From NCBI GenBank assembly GCA_963691655.1, contig OY829327.1:67592079-67656078 (forward strand): 64,000 nucleotides of DNA. Direction: 5' to 3'. Shown piece by piece: positions 23,451 through 35,100 of this stretch. The notes below the pieces were generated by a model, which worked only from the letters and a program-made list of their open reading frames with translations, did no database searches and was not told the origin of the DNA. Source of the stretch: Toxonevra muliebris. Its lineage: Eukaryota > Arthropoda > Insecta > Diptera > Pallopteridae. The translations under genes and the position numbers were made by a program. Each line of letters begins with the position of its first letter. The stretch's first letter is position 1.

Positions 23451-24003
23451 CCGCCAGACATATTTAGAATAATAGTGTGCATGAAAATTTCAAGAGGGTC
23501 ATCATTTTCTAGACTAGAACGAATTTTGAGAAAAATTTCGAGTTTTCGAGAATATTTATTTTTACTCAATCCTTGATTACTTTGTCATTTTTTAAAATTA
23601 AAAAAATGAAACTTCAGATTTTGTGAGCAAGAAAACTTAGCCCACGACTTGTGTGAAAATTTCTCAAAAATCACACCAAAATTGAACTTTCAAAATCTAT
23701 ATCTCAGTCATTTATAATCCGATTTCAACAAACTTGGCAACATTAAATGCGTAATTTAATTATATATCCTATAAAATATAACTTAGATAGAAGCTATAGA
23801 AGCTATAGGTAATGAGATATTAGCCTGTAAGTGAAACTGTAATCTGAAAAACCGTTATTTTGTCATATCTCGAAAACTTACCCGTAGAAAAAAAATTTAT
23901 GTGATTTTCGTGTTCAGCGACCTCGAATTAGTTTAGAAAACATACTTTGGTTCATGTTATATTTTCACTGTATTCCAGTGTAATTAAAGGCATTTTTTTT
24001 TTC

Positions 24004-26750
24004 AAAAAATAGTGCAAAAGATTTTACTACAAGTTTTTGCACTTAGGTTTTTTGCTGGACTTTAAAGACAAAACATTAAAAATTACTTAAGAAGGAAATT
24101 CCAAATGTTTGGCAATAAGTAAACGTGAAGAATACCTAACAGAACCGAATGCATATAGCGTTAATAGTAAAATTTGTTAAACACATTATTTATGGAGCAA
24201 AAAAGTGAATGTTGCATATACGCAAAATTGGGTATGAAAGAGTTAACTGTACGCAGAAGCAATCGTTCACCATTTCTAGTCCAATCTCTCTTAAAGGAAT
24301 TAAACAATACAAATGAAGGCTCATCAGTAATGATAACGTTGGTACAATCTCGATTCAAATCGATTCAAATCTCATGCGCCTATGTCAAAAGTTTTGCAAT
24401 GTGCTTCTGAGTTAATAATGATTAGGGATTTCAAATGATTCCAAAAGTCTTTGCTTAATTGTAAATGTTGATTTCTGTTTTTGGATAGTGGATAGAATGA
24501 GTCGGTTTTTTTCATACAAGCAGCATATCACTTTATTAGCTATCAGTTCTAGTCGAAGTGACTCTCTTTCTGCCCCTGCCTTCTCCGTCCTTAGCATTCC
24601 CGAATTGTTCGTAACCCTTTATCCAAAATTTAACGTTTGATACTGAAGATTTAATGTATTTTGCTGGAGCTTTAACAAAGACAACTTCAAAACTCTTCCT
24701 AAATTTGGCGCCTATTGTAAATTGATGTTATTAAATCAAAAACTCATACTTGATTTGGGAAATTATAACAACACTTAGTAAAAAATATTTGAGTCTATTA
24801 TTTTTCTCACACATTGTTCTGTTTTGAAATTTAAGTTTACAAGTGCAATTTAAAAAATAATTTAAAAATTGATTCATCTTTAAGAAAATTTGTCAAGTGT
24901 CAGGAAGAGTAGTAAATACCTACTTAAATTTACACATATGTATAATACATTCTTACATATTAATATGTTAAGAGACTAGAAGCTATTTAAGATTGTAAAT
25001 ATGTTGTAACAAAGCAAAAATTTTCAACAATAAATTTATGGCCAGCAGTTTGATAACTTCATTATAAGCATTTGAAGTGGCTTCAATGTGTAAATAACAA
25101 AAACAAATATGGTGTATGAGCTCACCTTTTAACGTAAACAATGGCACACACACGCACATGTACATACATACATACACAAAGAAACGAAATTCATTTTATA
25201 TAATTTAAGTAGATTTCAACTAAAAATGCCCCTAGCAAATTTCACAAAACAAAAGAACAGAAGAAAATCAAGAAAAGGTAAAGAGTGTGAATCTTTCTTT
25301 AACAACAAAAGTGAAAGCATTCAAGTGACAAAAATATGCACAAAAACCTACTTACCTTAAGGGGTAATTTGGGAGTTTAAGAAGAATACAAAAGACAAAA
25401 TATGTATGTATGTATGTATGTACGACTAGGTACGAGTACACTGCAAAAGAAAACCTTAAAACCATAAGTTGTAAATTATAAATACCTCAACTCAACTGAA
25501 CTCAACTCGCTACGCTTGTATAGATGTTCGTTTGTATGTATGCATGTCTTAACTAAGTAAGTAAAGCCTCAAGGAAATATGTACTTGCTTAACCTTGACT
25601 ATTAGTTACACCGAACATACAACCATATACTTATAAATAAATAAGCAAGGTGTGCATATACATACATATGTATGTATAAGTGTAGATACGCTTGAGTTCG
25701 CATCGAAGGGAAACATTTCTTCGCAACGCAAAGGTTATGTTTGCTGGTTGTTTGAGGTTAAGTTGAAGTGTATACTTGTATATGGTATGTTGCGTTATAG
25801 TCGATTGTTTGTGTATGTGTGTGTGTGTGTATGCAAGTATTTGTGAGTAGATATAGTGTATTTAATATACAATAAAATTACAACAATTTCTGGCTATAAC
25901 GTAAGATTATCTGCCAGCAACAACACTAATAGACTTGTCTATTTAGTAATTATTATATAAAAATGTAGAAAATTCTGAGATACCATCCTCCATTCCCTTT
26001 CTCCCACACATTTTCGGCAGTATTTCTTCTTTTTTTTTGAGAAAGTTTGCCTACTATTTTTCTACTGCAGTTGTTTTACACGTTGCACATCGTTTATAAC
26101 GTGTTGAAAATTTAAACATACATAAATTTTAACACATTTTTATGCTAACGTAAACACACCGAAATTAAGTTACAAAGGATTTGTTTTTCTATATGGGCAA
26201 CTAAGTAGTTAACACCGCACTTTTTCCTCATATCTCCCTTAAAATTCATGAAATCTTAAAATATTTTACATGCATAGGAAACTAAACCTCAAGTACTACA
26301 TTTGTTATTGATAAAGTTAATTTCCATCTCTGATAATTTAGGAGATTTGGACGTGAGAAAACGGACAGAAACGCTACGCATTTTGCTGATTGATTTGGGG
26401 ATTATCGTATATTATAGGAGGAATCGGTTCTTCTAGTAAATCATTGCAAAGTTCCAACGCTTTATCACTAAGGTAAAGGTCATGGAAAATATTGAAATTC
26501 TTAATTTTACCAAAACACATTTCTTTTTTGTGCTTAGTGATCAAATATGTTCGGACTGTAACGTTACGCAGAAAGACTGAAACGTTATGCAAAATTCGTT
26601 TGATAAATTAAACAAAATAAAGCACCCAAATTCCATTTGAAGTTCAAATATTATTAAAACTAGGAAACATTTAGTTTAAAAGGCTAAAAAAACCAATCGG
26701 AAAAATATCACACATTTCAATCTTTTGAAAATTTGTTTACAATTCCTAGA
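24004..26750. other. No gene seen; microsatellites
   Basis: Non-coding AT-rich sequence with a TATG run at 25401-25421, a CA/TACA run at 25143-25176, a CATACATATGTATG palindrome near 25658 and a TGTGTG run at 25810-25832. The ORFs at 24161-24410 on opposite strands overlap and lack any motif. Confidence 0.45.
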
Positions 26751-27321
26751 TCAACGGACCATTTGGTCCATACTGCATTTTCATATAAAAAATAATTCTG
26801 AACTTGTTTTTTTATATAAGTAGTTGTTTTGATTTAATATTTCGTTAAAATAATATTTACTTTAAAAAAAAATTCAATATTTTACAACTGCTACGAAAAT
26901 GCGATTAATGATGAACAACTAGAAAATTTCAGAGCACAAGGCTGTTTTAGGCCTCGCTTACTTATGACCTCAAAACTTATATATGAAAGATACAACTGTA
27001 CCAAGAAATGGAAAGTCTGAGAAAAATCCAAGAGAACGCGTCTCTTGAGCTGGCGAAAAAACTTCTGGAAAGGAAACTGACATATGTGGGAGCAGTGCAC
27101 AAAAACAAAACATTTTTCCACGGAAGTTACTTATTTAAGAAAATTCCTTAGTATAACTCCAAATTTTCTTTCAATAAAAGCGCAATTTTGACATCATACA
27201 TCGGCCACAAAAATAAAGGTACTGTTTTGATAAGTACTATGAACAAGACAGCTGAAGTCGATGTCAATGCATCGTAGAAGAAACATGAGGTTGTGTTTTC
27301 CTATAATTCAACAATAGCTAT

Positions 27322-30245
27322 CAAGGCCGTATTTAGGGGGGGGGGGGAGGTTTTGGGGGTTCTGACTCCCCCCGAAATGAAAAGAATAGTACTTTTTTAT
27401 TAAAAATTAAAATACCGATTTGTTTTCATTTTAAACACATTCCTCTACTTTTTGGTGTGGTCAAATATATCTTCGTATCAATTTCATACAAATTAATTAT
27501 CCATGGTTATATCAAAATTTCTTCGTTACAATTTACAAATACTTACTTACATGAATGCAACCATGTGCTGTAAATAATGCAATCAAGAAACCCCATCGAT
27601 CAGCTGTTTTCCATTTTGTATTTCTTGTTTTCATTTAATCTGCATAAAAAAATAGCAATGTCTAAAAACGAGAATCGCTGCTGGAGTATGGTTTCAAAAA
27701 ACAAAAATGCTCAGATGATGGAGTGATTCCTGAAAACCAGCCCACTTGCAGTGGATCAAATGCGATAAATTCAACAGAAACAGCCGATCCGTCATTCAAA
27801 CAAATAGACATAAATAATTCTGATATTGGTGCTTATTTGGGAAAGCAGATTGCAGAAGATATTAAACATAACCTTCTTACTTCGCCATGGATACCAGAAG
27901 AGTGTTTTAGTTTTTGCAAAATAGGAAAACGAAACCTAAAATTTCAGCATCAGTGGCTGAAAAGGTATGAATGGCTTGTTTATACGCAAGTCAAAGGGCA
28001 AGGTGCACTTTGCAAATATTGCGCACTTTTTGCACACGAATGTGCCGGTAAAGGTATGCACCAAAAATTAAAGCCCCTTGTGAACGAACCATTTTGTAAA
28101 TGGAAAGATGCGTTACAAAATTTCGAAGCTCATTCAAAATCCTAATATCATTTGTCCAGCGTTCTTTATGCGCAAAATTTTTTAAAAACAATGAAGAAGA
28201 CTGTGCCAGACATACGATCGCAAATAGATTTGACACGTAAAGAGCAAATAAAAGCTAACAGAAGTAAATTAATCTCTATAATTGAATTCATAAAGTTATG
28301 TGGGCGGTAAGAATTGGCATTACGTGGAACAAACGATTTTGGAGCAATTAGTACGGAATCGGAGCATAACGACGGTAATTTGCGTGCCCTTTTACGTATG
28401 CGAATCTCATGTGGGGATGAGAACGCAAAATCCCTTTTTGAAAATGCTGCTAAAAACGCAAGTTATTTGAGTCCAGTTATACAAAACGAATTAATTGCAT
28501 CTTGCGGAGAATTTATTCAAAACAAAATTATGAAAAAAGTAAATTCAGCAAAAGCATTCTCAGTCTTAGTGGACGAAACTACTGACATTATGCAAAATGA
28601 ACAAATGTCATTGTGCGTAAGATATATTGACGTAGACGATACAGAGAAATATATACTCCGCGAAGATTTCTTGCAATTTGTCGCAATAAAAAGCAATACA
28701 GGCCGTTATATGGCTGATGTTATCTTACAAACCTTGAAGGCGAGAGGAATAGACATAAACTTCTTAATGGGGCAAGGTTATGACGGTGCAGCAGCAATGA
28801 AAGGTAGTTTTAATGGAGTACAGGCAATTATAAAACAAAAATATCCAGCAGCCCTGTATGTGCACTGTTGTTCCCATTCCATAAACTTGGCGTTGGGGCA
28901 TGCTTGTGATGTTCAATATATTCGTAATTGTATTGGTGTTGTGAAGGCGGTTGGATCTTTTTTCAGAAAGTCAGCTACGAGAACTCAAATTTTATCTGAA
29001 AAAATCAAGACATTGTTTCCAGAAGCTAGATCTAGCAGACTAATTCCAATGTGCCCAACTCGTTGGGTGGAGAATCACGATGGTTTGCTTAGATTCAAAG
29101 AAATATATAGGGCAATTATTGAGGCACTTGAAGAGTTTCTGCTAGACCCAAATATTGATGTTTCATCTAAAGCCAACTCATTTCTTAAATCTCTAATCAC
29201 AAGCGAATTTATAGTGAGCCTATTTCTGGCATCGACCGTGTTTTCCTTTACCCTGCCGTTATGCAAGACTCTGCAATCATCAAGTTTGGATCTACCTAGC
29301 GCAATTGAACACATTGAAATAGTGTCACAAACTATTAAAGATTTTCGCACAAGTATAGATGAAAAGTTTAATGAAATTTTCCAATCAGTTTGCCTGATTT
29401 TAGCGTCTGTAAATGGAGAAGTAAAACTTCCACGCGTTGCTTGCATGCAAAAAAATAGAGTGAATATTAGCACAACAGATCCTGAAGCTTACTATAGGGC
29501 AGCTATTGGAGTTCCTTTTCTTGATGATATTTCTACACAACTTGAAGACAAATTTATTAAACATAAATCAACGTTTATAAAACTAAGTAATTTCATTCCA
29601 TCCGTATGCTGTAAAAAGGAAGTTTCTTTCAACGCTTCTGATGCAAATGAGTTTGGCATGTACAAAAATATTGACACGACAACACTTGTTTCAGAATTTT
29701 CTTTGTGGAAAATTAAATGGATCCAAGAAGAAGCTTCAAAACGCCCGAAATCAGCAATAGAAGCTTTAAATGAATGTAACCAACAATTTTTTCCGTGCAT
29801 TTTTTATTTGCTAAAAATATACGCTACAATGCCTGTAACTACATGTTCTGCTGAACGATCTTTTTCAACATTAAAAAGATTGAAATCTTATTTACGGAAT
29901 TCGACTGGAGAAGAAAGACTGAATGGCTTAGCGTTAATGAGTGTCCACCGTCGATTTGATGTTGACACTGAAGAAATAATAAACGACTTTGCAGTCAAAA
30001 AATGTAGACGTCTTAATTTTATTTTAAAATAAGTTTTATCAAACGAAATATTTATTTATATTCTTATTTATAACTTGTTAATCTTTAATTTTAATATTTT
30101 GTTTTTTTTTTTTTTCTTTTTTATTTATTTTTTTCTTATTTATTGTACAAAAAATAAATAATCCATTGGATAAAAAGTTAAATTTTTAAAATTATTTTTC
30201 CATTGGTGTAACCCCCCCGAAAAAAAAATCCTGGCTACGGCCCTG
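27322..30245 (+). mobile_element. hAT element with 8-bp target duplication
   Basis: The left end begins CAAGGCCGTATTTAGG. The right end complemented begins CAGGGCCGTAGCCAGGATT. Flanking 8-bp duplications are identical: ATAGCTAT at 27314-27321 and 30246-30253. The length is 2,924 bp, normal for a full-length hAT. Just inside the termini are a G-run (27336-27347) and a matching C-run (30211-30218 region), which extend the inverted repeats. It carries one transposase gene with few lesions, so this is a comparatively young insertion in an older piggyBac relic. Confidence 0.92.
27658..30032 (+). pseudogene. hAT transposase (ZMYM1-like), nearly intact
   Basis: The product would be about 790 residues that cut and rejoin DNA at the element ends. 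In order: a TTF-type zinc-finger region (27950-28140) with WLKRYEWL and CKYCALFAH; a DUF4371-type core with SVLVDETTDI (first catalytic Asp, about 28570) and MGQGYDGAAAMKG (second Asp, about 28780); CCSHSINLAL (CxxH, about 28870); TRWVENH (about 29060); and a C-terminal hAT dimerisation region with TTCSAERSFSTL (catalytic Glu, about 29850). Three lesions break it. One base appears lost in the A-run at 27664-27668 just after the ATG at 27658-27660. In-frame TAA stops lie at 28143-28145 and 28308-28310. The rest (28314-30032) is an uninterrupted 572-codon frame. It has no role for the host that I can see. Confidence 0.9.
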
Positions 30246-30768
30246 ATAGCTATAATTCCTTATTTTATCTTCTTTCTTAGGAGGCGTAGATACTGCAGAC
30301 CAAGCAATTCGTCCCCAACAATACCATACGATACAAAACAATAAATATGCTTCAGAATTTTTTCTGAAATAGATGTTTCATGAGTAATAAGTGATCCAAA
30401 TCGTTAAAGACCAGAGTTTAACGGCAACTAGCTCTTTTTTTTAGCTAACGAACACATGATGGGGCTTTCTGGAATGCCTAAACAACAATTCACAGAAGTG
30501 CTGTGGGCGCTGAGATACAAGCACCATCTTCAGTTCAATTCTACTTCAAACTCATTCGATAGAAAGCGTGGGATTTGCAGCTGCTGCAAATATAAATCTG
30601 ACGTCAAGTTTCCTATCCACGGCGAATTTATTTGAAAATAAACGGAAAAATTCTTTATTATCAATCAAATAACTAAAAGTAGATTTGTTGTAAATAACAA
30701 CAAGAGAAATGCTTTGTAATTTAGCTCGAGTCAATGAGAAATATACAATTCACCAAATGGTCCTTTAA

Positions 30769-31330
30769 TCTAAGATTGATTTTCTGAAAATCACAATGTT
30801 TCATAAAAATACTACATTAGATGAAACTTCAAGTCGGTGTATTTTACCGTTCAAAAGTTATAAGGAAAATAAGCCAAAAAGTGGACCAAATGGACTTAAT
30901 TTAACAGCAGAGTTAAGGTCATTTGACACCTCAGCGATTCAGAAATGTTTTTCAAATTTCTCTATACTTGGAAATCCTTGGATTTCTTTTAGAACAGCCG
31001 AAACCTTTGTTTTTAGTGTGAATATGCTGAACCCATATACAATTTTTATTATTTTGACACTTTGACGTTTCATACCACGGAAAATTGTGCGTGTAGAATT
31101 GACAAAATTGACAATTATGCGGTAAAAAGGCATTTCGTAAGGCTCTTATTACATTAGAACCAGAAACAGTAGAGCTATAATGTTTTAATCCAATACAACT
31201 ATTACATTTTATTATTTATTTGATATGAAACTAATAAATAATATTAAATATTACAATTAATAAACATTTTTGGGTTAGTATAGAACAGAAGTATAAGGAA
31301 GGGTCCCTTACTAAGCTCCTTTTATTATTT
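30769..31330. other. No gene seen
   Basis: About 560 bp between the piggyBac relic and the Jockey-like relic. Opposed ORFs (30796-31065 plus, 30939-31133 minus) overlap and have no motif. The last 120 bp are likely the 3' untranslated tail of the Jockey-like element, which is transcribed toward lower coordinates. Confidence 0.35.
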
Positions 31331-32150
31331 CTACCTTATGAGGTCTGCAGGTTTCGCCCTTAAGTCGTCGCATGGTATGTGGAGGATTAATATATTTGTG
31401 TGCAGTTTTAGGTTGACTGCGTGAGCTATAGCAGAAGATTTTGCAATCTCTTTCGCTGTTTTTACAGCTAAGTCACGATGTAGGACCGTATTGCGCACGT
31501 GCCAAGGCGCATTCACAAGACATCTTAATACTTTGTTTTGAAAGGTTTGTATCATCGATAAGATACTTTTACTAGTGCACACTCACAACTGTATGTCATA
31601 CGACCATACGGTCTGAAAGATTTGCTTGTATACAAGGAATTTATTGTGAGTCAATAGGACGCTTTATTAAGTGGGATTTAAAGAAGTCACAATATTGATC
31701 AGGCAATTAGCTTCGAAGCTTATGTAAAAGGCCTTCAGGCTGTACCTTATCAAAAACCTGGGATACATCCAGGAATACAGCAGAGCAGACTTCTTTCTTT
31801 TCTAGAGCATTATCAATTAGATTAACAATGCAGTGTTCAATTGTAGAGTGATTGGTTCTAAAACCAAATTGATGATTTGGAATCAATCATGAAAATTTTT
31901 TCTAAGACCTTCGGTAACATAGACAGTAGTGAAATTGGGTTGTGCGAAAAGACTTCATGTGGTGTCTTTCCAGCCTTTGCTACCATTATGACTTCAGCCA
32001 CTTTCCAGAAAGAGGGAACGTATCTCAGCTTAAAGCAAGCATTAATTATGTTTGTCAGGCTACAGACACTTTTGTGAGATACAATTTTCTAGATTTTGGC
32101 TGCCACTCGAAACCTGGCGCTTTTTTTGTACTTAAAGATTTGATTATATT
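31331..32150 (-). pseudogene. Jockey-like non-LTR retrotransposon reverse transcriptase remnant
   Basis: On the minus strand, conserved reverse transcriptase blocks appear in the right order. FWKVAEVIMVAKAGKTPHEV and NPISLLSMLPKVLEK lie at about 32010-31900. HQFGFRTNHSTIEHCIVNLI is at about 31875-31815. SAVFLDVSQVFDKV, the block holding the first catalytic Asp, is at about 31790-31745. The region that should carry the FADD/YADD motif is deleted. The C-terminal tail resumes in an open frame at 31582-31331 with IQTFQNKVLRCLVNAPWHVR and LHRDL. Frames differ between blocks. No ORF1 or endonuclease was seen. Confidence 0.8.
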
Positions 32151-33940
32151 ATTGATATTCTTATATAGCTATTATACAGTAAGTAACAAAATTGAGCAAA
32201 TTAAGGGGCATTTTTGGGATATAAAAAATAGCAAAAAAAGTAACAGCATGGTTAAGTTTTTACACATCCAAATGAACTAAAATGGAAACAAATTTTTCAA
32301 ATCAGATAATATCTTCAGGTTCAAAAAGGATCTTGAAAATGCCGAAATTTCGAAACTAAATTCTGCTTTTTCAAAATGTTTTGACTTAAAATTTTTTCAA
32401 TTTCCTCAGGTTTTGTTATTGCTCCTTGCAAGAACAAACATAATGCAAAAAGAATTTTTAAAATCGGAAAATCGAAACATACTGTATTTGTTTTGAAAAT
32501 ATAGAAAAATCGAATGTAATATTAGTAAAACTTCTAAAAATATACTAATCAAAACTGGGGAAAAATTTAAAAAAAATTCGTTTATAAAATAAAAAATGAT
32601 ATGGGTTTTAGTGTTTTAATGTTGATTTGTTGTTTTTAGCTAAATTACTTTCAATGTATTTGCATACTATCAAAAATGATATAAAAAACACGTGATCTTG
32701 AAAATTAGGACCGATCGTTTTAAATCTTGTTCCACTAAGATGGTATTTTTTTTCATATTTGCCATTTTTCTTCAATTTATTTAAGATTCGCTCAAAGTTC
32801 GCTATAAATATATATTTCAAAAGACTGGAAAAAAGTAAAAAAAAAACTTTTTGTAACTGGAATGTTACGTGTGAAAAAACCCTAAAAAATCATTAATCAT
32901 TAAAATCAATATTTAGATTAAACCTGCAATTATTTCCTATTCTTATAATTAAAAGTAAATTGCAGTAACTAAAAACAATATTAATTATGTTTACGTTTTT
33001 GCCTGTATGTTGATGTATTTAAAAATGAGGAAAAAGGCGATTTAAAAAAAAAAAAAAAAATGTAAATGCATATAATGAAGTAAACATGGAATTCTAAAAT
33101 AATATAAGACTTTAAAATTTTTCAAAGAATCAACTTACTACCAATAAGTCAATGAATAAATTTACTTTGTCTGCATTTATAGATTGCCAAGATATAAAGA
33201 AATGTAGTTGACTGGGAAGCATAAACTTTTATACATATTGCCATATTATACCTACGTTTAAACTGACAACTAACAAAACTTTTCCCCTGCTATGTTTTTC
33301 TTAAGTCTTTCTTTTTTAGTTGAATAAACTTCGACTTGTCTTCAATACTTAATGAAATTCTTGTTCAAACTTCATCATCATCGGCATCTTGACATTCAGC
33401 GCGATAATGATGATTATTGTTTTTGATTGCTTACAATTTACTACTGTTTTTCTATGCTCTGAACTCCCCCCACTGTTAGAGAGTAAATCATTCCTAATTT
33501 ATTTATTGTAAATGATGTTCATATGCCACTCCCATCCTCACCCACGTGTAATTCCATTAGTGAAACGCAAAAAGACAAACTGAAAAAGTTGGAAAAGTTG
33601 TGAAAGTTTTTGTTTTGCAATTTATTTTAATTATTATTTTTATTATTATTGGCTGTGCATACTATAAAAAATTGCGGCCCATATTTTGGTATTTGTATTT
33701 GTTGTGGCTTTACATGAAGCAAAAAATAAACAAGAACTGAATTTAATAAATAATAATTTCACAACAAGTTTGTTTATTTAAAGTGAATAAAATAATTCAT
33801 AATTAAATGTTTTTATGTTCTATAGACACTAAACAGGGTGGTGGTGAAAATGGATAGCAAGTTTTTGAAATGTATGTATATTGTTATGTACATAATATAT
33901 AAAATTTAAATTATGAAATTGTGCGTCTCTGTCCTCTATA
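32151..33940. other. No gene seen
   Basis: AT-rich non-coding sequence with an A-run at 33042-33060. The ORFs at 31942-32280 and 32608-32820 carry no motif. No repeat ends were recognised. Confidence 0.45.
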
Positions 33941-33944
33941 TGCT

Positions 33945-34215
33945 TCTAGGATCTTAATTCGATCTTAATAAAATCACATACGCGAATCCTTGTGTTTCCT
34001 TGTAAAAACGTAAGATATACATGTAGAGTTTTGAATAAGTAGGCGTGGCATCTCCCATACAACTCTAATGGTTTTTTTTGTTTATGTCTCCAGAACCAAT
34101 TATTGGACAGAAATTCCTTAAATCATTATTGTACGTCAGTTGAAAGAATCATTCTACTAGAAAAATGTGGGTGTGATAGAAAAATATGGCGAGGCACTGC
34201 TGAATAGTCATTGCG
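33945..34215. repeat. Helitron-derived fragment
   Basis: The stretch at 34040-34120 (GTGGCATCTCCCATACAACT followed by CCAGAACCAA) matches the internal block of the Helitron at 16810-16870. Ends are missing. Confidence 0.4.
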
Positions 34216-34262
34216 TAATTTTTAATTGATTTAACCCCCGATAGTAACTTCATTACAAACTA

Positions 34263-34800
34263 TCAGGCATGCCAATTTTTGCTGAGAAATCTCAGAAGTA
34301 GATGTGGCTTCGAGGCAATGATGTGCCTACTTTCTGAGTGGTAGTGCCCTAGATATTTTTTCTTCCTGCGCGGAAGTGTCCCGTAGTGTATTAGGACATG
34401 TTTTGGTGTTCCCTTGATATTTTTGCAACACCTATAGATGCTGTCCTGACTTACGCATAAGTTCTTCATATTTTCCCCCAGTTTTGAGTGCCCTGAGAGG
34501 AAACTCTTGACTATTCTTAATTGGTTTTTGGTAACCTTCCGATACTTATCAGGGGTTCTGGACCTTATCCGAATCTTATCCGTTGCGATTCTTGCTAGGT
34601 GGTCGGCTACTTCGTTACCATATGGTAAATATCTGTGTGCCCAGGTAACCAGAATATGGTGATCTTGTTTGTTTTGTCTAATGTATTCAGGATCTTTACG
34701 CATTTTTATACTAGACTTGAATATATCTCAAAGCAATCTAGTGCTCTGATAGCGGCCTGATTATCTGAGTATATTTTACACGCGCGTTCGAGGTTTTTAG
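34263..34800 (-). pseudogene. RNase H domain of a non-LTR retrotransposon (I/LOA-like)
   Basis: Minus-strand frames give KIYSDNQAAIRALD (about 34775-34735), the RNase H block with a catalytic Asp. A WLPGHTDI-like block follows, and after a frame change GNEVADHLARIATD (about 34625-34585), which carries the final Asp. The open frame 34703-34263 then has the usual tail: SFLSGHSKLG, a cysteine/histidine knuckle (CCKNIKGTPKHVL) and LLLRFLSKNW. One frame change separates the two halves. Orientation and family agree with the reverse transcriptase piece at 36940-37392, so both probably derive from one element. Confidence 0.75.
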
Positions 34801-34840
34801 TTACACCATGCGACCAAACTCCATGTCGTTGACATAAGGT

Positions 34841-35100
34841 TCGACTTCGGATTCAAAAAAAAGGCGAAATTAAGCAATCAGTTTTTCTAGATTACTAACT
34901 GTTTTTGATTTGAAGTTTTAGTCCTGAAATTGAGTTCGAAAAACCTTAAAAATTAATTTAAATTGGAATGAATCATCGGGGAATCTCTGTTTTGTTTTAC
35001 AATATATTTGAAATTTTTCAGTCTCAGTCCTAGGACAAAAAATTTCATATTAAAAGTTTTTAAGTTTACGTAGAAAAACTGTGAATGCGGTATTACTCAG
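34841..35100. repeat. Repeat fragment interrupted by the hAT at 35101
   Basis: Its left side (34841-34915) is the complement of 14880-14970. Its right side (35070-35100, TAGAAAAACTGTGAATGCGG) matches 14908-14930 directly, so it is a foldback-type repeat with arms around about 150 bp. It interrupts the non-LTR relic and was itself split by the hAT copy. Confidence 0.45.

Larger units (their letters stand above)
22000..24003 (-). mobile_element. Long-TIR element carrying a GERFHQD-family gene fragment
   Basis: A left arm starting AAAATGCCCACTTAGTAATT (22001) and a right arm whose complement starts AAAATGCCTTTAATTACACT (about 24000) align for roughly 500-550 bp at an estimated 80-90% identity. 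They extend inward to TCGTTCTAGTCTAGAAAATG on each side. Between them (22790-23480) lies only a decayed protein-coding fragment on the minus strand. This is the layout of a DNA transposon with very long terminal inverted repeats. I could not recognise a target duplication, and the superfamily is unknown to me. Confidence 0.65.
26900..30720 (+). pseudogene. piggyBac-like transposase remnant, split by the hAT element
   Basis: Before the hAT insertion, plus-strand frames give LAKKLLERKLTYVGAVHKNK (about 27050-27110), then a block like LTSYIGHKNKGTVLISTMNK (about 27190-27250), and VFSYNST just before 27322. After it comes GGVDTADQAIR at 30280-30312, the block containing the conserved Asp of the piggyBac catalytic core. 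A C-terminal FDRKRGICSCCKYKSDVKF piece follows at 30556-30612, like the cysteine-rich tail of the family. In intact relatives VFSYNST and GGVDT are adjacent, so the insertion separates neighbouring codons. A few tens of extra bases also lie between them. The N-terminal half is missing and frames shift repeatedly. Confidence 0.65.
26755..30764 (+). mobile_element. piggyBac-like element, broken by a hAT insertion
   Basis: The left end reads CGGACCATTTGGTCC at 26755, after TCAA (26751-26754). The right end, complemented, reads AGGACCATTTGGT from 30764 and is flanked by an intact TTAA (30765-30768). The left TTAA appears to have mutated to TCAA. Subtracting the nested hAT element and its duplication leaves about 1.08 kb, well short of a full piggyBac. 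The interior encodes recognisable pieces of a piggyBac transposase on both sides of the insertion. Confidence 0.65.
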
